In this document: positions 56,805-64,000 of the stretch, piece by piece
How the letters are laid out: the number at the start of each line of letters is the position of its first letter
Position numbering within the stretch: position 1 is the first letter of the stretch
Assembly (NCBI GenBank): GCA_008729055.1
Contig: SDUX01000010.1
Location: 496,001 to 560,000 of the forward strand
Reading direction: 5' to 3'
Source: Pyropia haitanensis
Taxonomy: Eukaryota > Rhodophyta > Bangiophyceae > Bangiales > Bangiaceae
Length of the DNA: 64,000 nt
Made by a program: the position numbers and the translations under genes
Notes under the pieces: model-generated
What the model saw: only the letters and a program-made list of their open reading frames with translations
What the model was told of the DNA's origin: nothing
The model's database searches: none

Positions 56805-57592
56805 ATGGCGTGGTTCCAGATGGACCACGGCACGCCCGTCGAGACGCCGCCGCCACCCCCGCCGTCGCCGCCACCGCCGCCGCCGCCGCCGAGGCACCTG
56901 GGCGCGGCGGGCCTGTGGGGGCCCCCGGGGATGTACGCGCCGCCGGGGGGAGGGGGCGGGGGGGGGGGGGGGCGGGGGGGGCGCCGGTGCCGGTGGCGAC
57001 GGCGCCGCGGGCGCCGCTGGTGGTGCTGGTGGGGGGGCGGGAACCGCCGGCGTTGGTGGCGTGTACCCGGCGCTCCACGGCGGCGGCTACGCCGTGGGGG
57101 GTTCGTACCCGCCGCGAGGGTTTCCCGTGGTGGCTGGCATTGGCGGTGGCGGCGGCGGCATGGGGAGGGGCGGCGGCGTCGCGGCGGTGGCGGGCACGCC
57201 CGTCGGGCTCGCCGACGACGCGGACACGGATATGGGCACGATCGTGCGGGGGCTGCTGGAGAGCTTTGCCGCGTCGCCGGCGGGGCTCGCCGTCGTCGCG
57301 GACGGCATGGGGGGGGGGGGGGGGGGTGGGCTCGACGGCGGGGCCGCCGCCGCCGCTGCTGCGGCCGCTGGGGGGGGGGGGTTGGCGGAGCGGCGCCGGC
57401 GGGCGACGCTGCCGCCGCGGTGTATCCGGCGTCCCTGGCTGGTGGCGCCGGCGGGTACACGCAGGGGGGTGTGGCGGCCATGGACGCGCTCTTCTCCGAG
57501 GCGGGTGTGCTGGCCATGTCGACCGAGGGGGGAGGGGGGGGGGTGGGCGCCGCCGCCGGTGGCCTGCCCCTCCCCCTGACCCCGGCACTGGT

Positions 57593-57625
<33 letters not shown>

Positions 57626-57815
57626 CAGCTCGGCGGGCGCCAGCGGCGTCATGAGCCAGTCGCGGCGGGAGGGGGAGGCCAGCGCCAGCACTGCCACCCT
57701 GGACATGGCGGCGGATGAGGAGAGCGCGGCCGGCGACGACGCGACGACCACCGACGCGCCGCCGTCGGCGTCCACGTCGGTGCTCAGCCTGGAGGGCATG
57801 GTTGGCTGCACCACC

Positions 57816-57846
<31 letters not shown>

Positions 57847-58320
57847 ATGATGGCGACCGGCCCGCCGCGGCGGAGGCCGCCGCGGCCGCCGCCGCGTCGG
57901 CGGCGGCGGGGGCGGCCAACCCGACCACCGCCGCGGCGGCCGCGGCGGTCGCGGCCGCCGCGACTGCCATGGCGGGGCTGGAGGATGACGCCGCCGCGGA
58001 CGCGGGGTCGCCACCGCCGCCGCCCTCGGCGGCGGGTGCCACCGCGGTGCCGCCGTCAGTGGCGGCGGCGGCGGCCACAGGGGTGGCGACGGCGATGGCG
58101 CCCGCCGCCGCTCCGCCGCCGGCGCGGCGGTCGCGGGCGGGGGCTGGGGGCAAGGCCGCCCCCGCGCGGCGGTCGCGCGGCGGCGCCGCGGCGGGCGGGG
58201 CGGGCAAGGCAATTGCCAAGCGCGGGTCGGGCGGCGCGGGTGGCGGGTCGGGCGGCGGTGCGGGGGCGGCCGCCGCGGGCGGCCGCGGGAGGGGGACGGC
58301 CGACGAGCGGCGTGCCGTGG

Positions 58321-58351
<31 letters not shown>

Positions 58352-59660
58352 CGGCGCCCCCTCCGGGGCGGCCGACGCGGCCAGCGGCGGCAGCGGGGGC
58401 GCGACGGCGGTGACCGTGTCCAAGTCGCACACCAAGCTCTGCCGGGAGCGCCTCAACGGCATGTTTGACCGCCTCAAGCGCACCCTCCCCGCCGCGCCTG
58501 CGTCGGTGACGCACAAGGCGCAGATCCTCGAGTACACGATTGCGCAGCTGCGCTGCATGATGACGCGGACGATGGAGCTGGAGGCGGAGCTGGCCGTCTC
58601 GTCGCCGCGCAACACGTCCGAGTGGGTGGGCCGCGTCGTCGCGTCGTCGGCGTCCTTTCCCGACGCGATGATTGAGCTGATGAAGCTGTTTTGCTTCCGG
58701 CGGGGGTGGAAGTACGCGGAGCTGTGGCTGGCCAAGGGCGCCAACGGGTCGACGGTGGATACCATCGCGGAGGGGGGGGGAGGGGGGTGTGGTGCCGTCG
58801 CCCCTGCCCCTGCTGCCGCGGGTGGGGTGACCGCCGCCGCCGCTCGTCCGGATGGCGCCGTGAGTGGCAGTGGCGCTGCGGCTGGTGGTGACGACGGGGG
58901 TGGCGGCGGTGGCGGTGGCCGTGGCGGTGGCAGTGGCGGCGGCGGCGGTGGCGCAGGCGCGACGCCTGCGGAAATCGCCGCCGCAGCGGCGGTGGCGGTG
59001 GCGGAGAACGAGGACAAGGCGGAGCTCGAGTTTTGCCGCTCCATCATCAATACGACCGGCGTGGCGGGGACGGGCGGCTTTCTGGGGCCGCTTCTCGCGG
59101 CGGCGGGCTCACCGCAGCCGTCGGCACGCCGCGCGTCGCCGTCGGCGGCGGCGGGCGCGTCGGCGACCGACGCCAGCGGCTTCGGCGGCGGCGTTGGCGG
59201 TGACGCGTCGAGCGCGGTGGCCGACGTGCCCCCCTCCCTCCCCTCCCCCCCCTCTCTCGCGGCGACGGCGGCGCTGGACTCGGGCATCACCCCCCGGCCG
59301 TCGGCGTCGGCGACGCTCGCAGCCGCCAACGCCGCCCTCGAGCGCTTCAGCATCGAGTCGCGCGCGTGGCGGTTCCGGCCCAAGGTGGGCGTGCCCGGCC
59401 GGGTGTGGTCGACGATGCGGCCCGAGTGGCTCGCGTCGCTCGCCGACGACCGCGGCACGTTTCTGCGCGCGCCGCTGGCGCGGCGGTTTGGCCTCCGCGT
59501 CTGCCTCGCTGTGCCCGTCACCGTGTCGGGCAACGTCGCCGCGGTGGTGGCATTCTACGACACCGTCGCGCGGCCGTTTGACCCGGCGTGCTACGACCTG
59601 GCCGTCAAGCTCACGTGCGCGCTGGGGAACGCGTACGGCGCCAAGCGCAGTGGCATGTGA
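56805..59660 (+). CDS. bHLH transcription factor with GAF-like domain
   Basis: About 951 aa, one exon, start ATG 56805 (MAWFQMDHG). The N-terminal 530 residues are low-complexity Pro/Gly/Ala, acidic in places. The bHLH domain lies at about 58415-58570: KSHTKLCRERLNGMFDRLKR, a short loop, then VTHKAQILEYTIAQLRCMM. The basic region keeps the RER of E-box binders, with His five residues before it. After it comes PDAMIELMKLFCFRRGWKYA and, beyond a Gly-rich gap, RFRPKVGVPGRVW...RRFGLRVCLAVPVTVSG...VAFYD, a single GAF-type sensor fold split by an insertion. Frame excursions start at the G run 56958-56980 and end at 57370-57381, with no net change. It likely couples DNA binding to a small-molecule or dimer signal; this is inferred. 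Confidence 0.8.
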
Positions 59661-59709
59661 GGCTGGGGGGGTGGGTGGGTGGGGGAAGGATGGGACGAGA
59701 TGAAGTAGC

Positions 59710-59814
59710 GTGCCAGTGCGGAAGACCAGGATGTTGGTGCAGAAGACTGGCGTGCCGGTGCAGAAGACTGGCTTGCCGGTGCAGCGGACCGGCGGGCCGG
59801 TGCAGGGGACCGGC
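59710..59814. repeat. 21-bp minisatellite, five copies
   Basis: Five tandem 21-bp units, each centred on CCGGTGCAGAAGACTGGC with substitutions, 50 nt after the bHLH-GAF stop codon. The period is a multiple of three, but no gene is supported across it. Confidence 0.85.
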
Positions 59815-60818
59815 GCCGCGGTGGCAATCGTGGCGGCGACACATTGACCGCGACCCGTGTTGGCCGTGTGGGTGCTGACGGCTGCGGACGGATGCCGCCG
59901 GCTTGGGGTGTGGGGGTTGCTGCTTCCCGCGTGCCGCTGGCCGTGCCCGCCTCGGCGTCGTGCGGCCTTGACGCCCGGCGCAAGCAACCCTTGTGTATAT
60001 GATTTTCGGTGGGTTGCGTGTGTCTGCTTGTGTGTGCTTGTCTACCTACTGCCGACGCCCTGTGCTGCCTGTGCTGCGTTGGCTGTGGGTATCCAGGTCG
60101 CGACAGCTAGCGGTGAGGCGGGGGTGTCGGGTGGGGGGGGGGGGGTAGAGTCCTGCTCTTTGTGAGCAGGGCACGTACGACGCCCCTGTTGCCTCCTCCC
60201 CCTCCCTCCTCTTCTCCCTGTCCCCCCCCCCTGACTTTTCCCCTGCTTTACCGCTGCCGCCGCCCCGGGACCGCACTTACCACCATGCGACCGCGTATGA
60301 CGGCCGCCCGTCGATCCGCGACTAGTCGCTTTGAGGGTGGTACCGTTTGTTTGGTGCGGGGACGCGTGTATCGATAGCGCCTTCATTTCTATTTCCCTTG
60401 CTTCTTTTTTTTCCTACGGCAGCTCCGTTGCCTCTCTGTTGGTCTGGCATCTGCGGCCGGGCGGGGTGGTGGTTGGAAGACTCGGCGCGAGTGCCTTTGA
60501 CGGCACACGCGTGGCTGGGGACATGTGCCGCAGTTCCCCGTCGCCCGGCCAGCGACTGAGCAGCTTGTACGCGCTGTTCGTGGTCGCGCTCCCACGTCGA
60601 CTCACCACACCCAGCTCCTCCACCCACGACGGACGGCTGTTTTCCCGAGCGCCACTGACATGGCGTCGGTATGTACGGACCGCGACGGCCTCGTGCTGTT
60701 CTTGATGTCGCGACCCGCACGCCTTCATCGTGCACGGTCGTCCGCCCCTTGGTGTGCTCGTGTCGGCTGAGCGCGCCCACAGCAGCCCGCAGCGGTGATG
60801 GTTCGCCAAACACTCCCG
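59815..60818. other. intergenic between minisatellite and mobile element
   Basis: Less GC-rich than most of the window. Includes a pyrimidine-rich stretch at 60180-60250 and a T-rich block at 60387-60415 like those upstream of genes, but no convincing coding frame follows. Confidence 0.35.
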
Positions 60819-61000
60819 CAACGACTGAGGGCACGTCTTGACGGCGGAACTCGGGCGTGTCTCAGACAAAGAACAGAGGCAGAGAGCTTTCCTATTGGTT
60901 AGAAGTGGAAACACGCTTCGCGCACTTGATGAGCCGGGCGTCTGGGGCACAAGAACTTACTCAGACAGTTTCAAGTAAAACGAGTTGCAGACAAGCCTCG

Positions 61001-61039
61001 TTTGTGGTCGGAAATGCAGTGTGTTTTTCCGACCACAAA
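61001..61039. repeat. internal hairpin of element copy one
   Basis: TTTGTGGTCGGAAA (61001-61014) and its exact reverse complement (61026-61039), separated by 11 nt. Confidence 0.9.
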
Positions 61040-61493
61040 AAAACACGCCGTCGCCGCAAAACAAGATCCGCAAGGGCAGACGAGAGAACCTCTTCATGGC
61101 TCTCCGAGCCTTCAGACACGCCGTCTCTCCTCCCGCAATCGTGTGGTGTGCAAGAAGGTAGCCCACCCCTCGCCGTCGTATCCCCCAGTCACCAACGATT
61201 GCTCGTGCACGTTGTCCAGTCGTCAAGACAGGGCGTGTCTGGCTGCGTGCGCCCACGGAAATACAGCCTGTGTTTTGTGCATTCGCAGACACTTTCCAGA
61301 TGTCGTCAAGATACGCCCTGAGGGCACGTCTTGACGGCGGAACTCGGGCGTGTCTCAGACAAAGAACAGAGGCAGAGAGCTTTCCTATTGGTCAGAAGTG
61401 GAAACATGCTTCGCGCACTCGATGAGCCGGGCGTCTGGGGCACAAGAACTTACTCAGACATTTTCAAGTAAAACGAATTGCAAACATGCTTCG

Positions 61494-61532
61494 TTTGTGG
61501 TCGGAAATGCAGTGTGTTTTTCCGACCACAAA
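61494..61532. repeat. internal hairpin of element copy two
   Basis: The same 14-bp perfect stem (61494-61507 with 61519-61532) is preserved in the second copy. Confidence 0.9.
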
Positions 61533-62170
61533 AAAACACGCCGTCGCCGCAAAACAAGATCCGCAAGGGCAGACGAGAGAACCTCTTCGGGGCTCTCCGA
61601 GCTTCCAGCCTCCTGCTGTCCACAGACAGATCACGATCTGCGAGGCGCGCTGCAGCTCGTGGTCTCGCCTCTCCAGCCCACTCGAAGTGCGAGAGCGGTC
61701 CAGGCTCACAACAGTGTGGCTTCATTTCGAAGTGCCCCCAACCATCCAGGCGTGACCGCCGTCGTCACTCCCAGCTTGACGTCCCAGTCGTCATCCTCCC
61801 CCTTCATCCCCTCCTATTGCGCAAGCGACTACACACTGACATGGAAGAATACCGGTTCGAGGAGAAAAACGAGCTCGTCGTGAGGGGTGAGCACGGGCAC
61901 AGGACCGGACGGTGTGATGTCACTCGTTGTGGACCCCTGATGTGTGCGCGCGGCCGCAGGCACGCCGTCTCTCCTCGAGCAATCGTGGTGTGCAAGGAGG
62001 TAGCCCACCCCTCGCCGTCGTATCCCCCAGTCACCAACGATTGCTCGTGAACATTGTCTAGTCGTCAAGACAGGGCGTGTCTGGCTGCGTGCGCCGACGG
62101 AATTACAGCCTGTGTTTTGTGCTTTCGCAGACACTTTCCAGATGTCGTCAAGACACGCCCTGAGTCGTTG

Positions 62171-64000
62171 AGCACAGCACGCGACAGCCGTAAGTGTCGA
62201 ATCAATTAAACCAGATCAATTGGACAAACAGCAGGCGTTCCATCCGTGTCGGATGGAAGATTCAAAGATGCGTGGACTTCAACAGTGAAAGATCCACACT
62301 CTCGGGCAGTCACCCAGAGCCAATCAGCAGCTACCAAGCTGGTGACAAAAGTTTCACAACGCCACTGATCAAGCGTGGCACAACCCCGCGGCCCCGCTCG
62401 ACCCTAGCCGGTGGTCCGACGGACGGGCCACGCACTGGGGCTGCCTTTCGAGGATCACTGTCAGGAGCCATACCACTGCGAGCCACCCCCATGTCATGGA
62501 TTGTGCGGCGACGGTGCGCCGGAGCGTGTCACCCTTTCCAGGCGGGGAGCGCCTCTGCTCGGCCATAGACACCGCCGCCGCCTCCCCCTCCGCGTCGGTC
62601 GGTCTGCGGGCGTCGAATTTGCGTTGGAACCGCCTCCCCCCCCCCTTGTGGGCGCCCCCCAGCACCGCCGAAGCGGCCGGAAGCGGCCAGCACTTTTTTC
62701 TCGACACCGCCTTGGCGCGCGGCGGCGGCTCGCGCACCAGCCGGGGTACAGTAGCGCTTGCGGTTTCACCGGCGGCGCATCATCAGACACGAGGCCCGCC
62801 AGCTGCTGCCCCCGTGGCGGCGTGAAGCGGCCGACGGGGGGAGCCGCCGCGCCCGTGCCGGGCCCGTCGGTCAGCGACGTTGGCGTGCCCGCAAGGGGCC
62901 ACCACAGCAACGCCCACGCCCCCCCCCTCCCCCGCTCCCCCACCCATCACCGCGGCCGCTCGACACCAGCCACTGTTGCCTGCATCGGTGGAAGCGGAAG
63001 TATGACCGCGTCTGGAGGCGGCGACTGGCGCGCTGTGATTGGTGCATGCGACGCCGCGGCGGCGCGACGTGAGGTGGCCCGACTGCGCTGGACCGCCCCC
63101 CGTCACGTGCGGTAGTGTGTTTCGTGGCCTGCGGGCCGCTCGGGCGGGGGCGACCGCCGCCGTCGCTACGCGCACCCCTCCCCCGCACCCGCGCACTGTC
63201 AAGACCCGCGGAGAGGGGGCGCGCAGCGCTGCCGCGCCCTCCGCGTTGCACGCGGCACAGCTACTGTGGGGGCGGCCGCTTCGTGTGGCCACGGGACACC
63301 CACGGCCACGCCGCGCCACGTGCCGCGTAGGCCCGCCACCGAGGATGCGCATGCGCAGGGGAAGGGAGAGCGGGGGGGGAACGCGCGCGGGGGGCCCGCA
63401 CGAACGGACCCGCCCGCAACGTTCTGCGTGCGCTGTCGTCGCTGGGTCGCGTTTTTTCTGTCTTTTCGCACACGCAGCCCGCCCGGCGGCCGCCCCCGCC
63501 CTCTGCCGCCGCCGCCGCGCGCGCTCTCCGCCACCCGCTACGAGTGGAAAGAGGGGCACAAAAACAGAAACGGCTGACCCAATCGATAAGCAGACGCCGT
63601 CCCCGCCCCCCAACGGCCCGCGCATCTGGCGTGGCGTCCACCTCAATGTATGCACGCCTCGGTCACGTGGACGCGGGGGCTCTCCCCAGCAGGGGTGTGG
63701 GCGGCGACCGGGACGCCGTGGGGCACCAAGTGTCAGCGCCAGGCGGTGTGTGTGAGCGGCGCGTCCGTCGCCCCCCGCGCGCCCCTCCCGCGCGCCCGGC
63801 GCTCTCGCCATTTGGGTGCGCGCGGCGGCGCGTGGGCGCCGCGGCTGGCCCGTCGGCGCGCGATTTTTGGCGGCCCCCCCCCCCTCCCCCCCCCGCCCGC
63901 GGCGCCCGCGCCCGCGCACCCGCCGCGCCGCCGCGCGAGCCAAGATTTGGTTGCCGCCCGCCGCGCCGCCCGCGGCGGCCGCTGATTGGTGGCCCCGGAT
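62171..64000. other. right flank, no supported gene
   Basis: At 62171-62380 the sequence is AT-richer. From 62400 it is GC-rich with overlapping frames on both strands, for example a minus frame at 62369-62737 and a plus frame at 63039-63755, none with a family motif. A gene could begin here and run past the window edge. Confidence 0.3.

Larger units (their letters stand above)
60819..62170. mobile_element. composite TIR element, two tandem copies
   Basis: The outer ends are 25-bp inverted repeats (60819-60843 and 62146-62170) that begin CAACGACT and end GTCTTGACG inward, with three mismatches. Inside are two directly repeated copies, about 60819-61320 (0.5 kb) and 61318-62170 (0.85 kb). They share both ends and differ by an internal segment of about 350 bp (61607-61960) present only in copy two. 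At 61304-61336 the 3' end of copy one and the 5' end of copy two meet as one palindrome. Copies are highly similar outside the indel, so the duplication is recent. No transposase frame is present, so the element is non-autonomous. Composition is nearer 50% GC, unlike the host. Confidence 0.85.

Noticed and set aside
55751..59533. 1260-codon minus-strand frame across the bHLH-GAF gene
   Set aside because: Mirror of the Gly/Ala-rich plus-strand gene. No family motif.
60857..61883. Two similar frames of 154 and 177 codons inside the mobile element
   Set aside because: They begin at GTG, differ after the indel and lack transposase motifs. They reflect the repeat, not a protein gene.
1..64000. 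tRNA, rRNA or other structural RNA genes
   Set aside because: I looked for T-loop and acceptor-type patterns by eye and found none convincing. Faint hits such as GGTTCGAT at about 44096 lie inside coding sequence.

Overview
This is nuclear DNA from a eukaryote, very GC-rich and gene-dense. It carries long G or C homopolymers and triplet tracts that encode Ala, Gly, Pro and Arg runs. Most long genes have no introns. A few genes have one to three short introns (about 215-460 nt), and every one I could place starts with GT[A/G]CGT. The gene set is NTF2, nucleoplasmin/HD2-like protein, DDB2, a UBR1/PRT6 N-recognin, glucuronokinase, ferric reductase, a BLUS1/Fray-like STE20 kinase, an NLK-like MAP kinase, a bacterial-type histone deacetylase and a plastid-type fasciclin. 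Together with the low intron number, this best fits a bangiophyte red alga (Porphyra/Pyropia group). That assignment is an inference from style and content, not a database match.

Layout. 0.3-5.1 kb: NTF2 (-), a decayed stretch, and a secreted S1A serine protease (-, four exons). 6-10.5 kb: a small hypothetical gene (-) and a sugar nucleotidyltransferase-glucuronokinase fusion (+). 11-13.7 kb: an orphan ubiquitin-like N-terminus (-) and a nucleoplasmin-fold protein (-). 15.7-21.3 kb: a degenerate adenylate-forming protein (+) converging on DDB2 (-). 22.2-24.1 kb: a 197-bp palindrome, a C-rich block and the 3' half of a ferric reductase (+). 24.2-36.3 kb: a beta-rich hypothetical gene (-) and the 9.9-kb UBR1/PRT6 gene (+). 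36.7-41.9 kb: a small ORF, histone deacetylase (+), a doubtful ORF (-) and a monoglyceride-lipase-like hydrolase (+). 42.3-54.6 kb: STE20 kinase (-), fasciclin (+), a membrane protein (-) and an NLK-like kinase (-). 56.8-59.7 kb: a bHLH-GAF regulator (+), followed by a 21-bp minisatellite. 60.8-62.2 kb: a composite terminal-inverted-repeat element. The last 1.8 kb has no gene I can support.

Many single genes change reading frame exactly at G or C homopolymers, although the homology continues smoothly across the break. I annotate these as one gene and treat the breaks as probable homopolymer length errors, not as proof of pseudogenes. Long open frames antisense to real genes come from the base composition and were ignored.

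The genes form no operon or pathway cluster. Several are regulatory: protein turnover (UBR1/PRT6, and DDB2 as a likely CUL4 substrate receptor), chromatin (HD2-like protein, histone deacetylase), kinases and a bHLH factor. No single described system explains the window. The most unusual items are the kinase-nucleotidyltransferase fusion, the bHLH-GAF protein, the adenylate-forming protein with a SUMO-binding-like insert, the kinase lacking a glycine loop, the palindrome and the composite transposable element.
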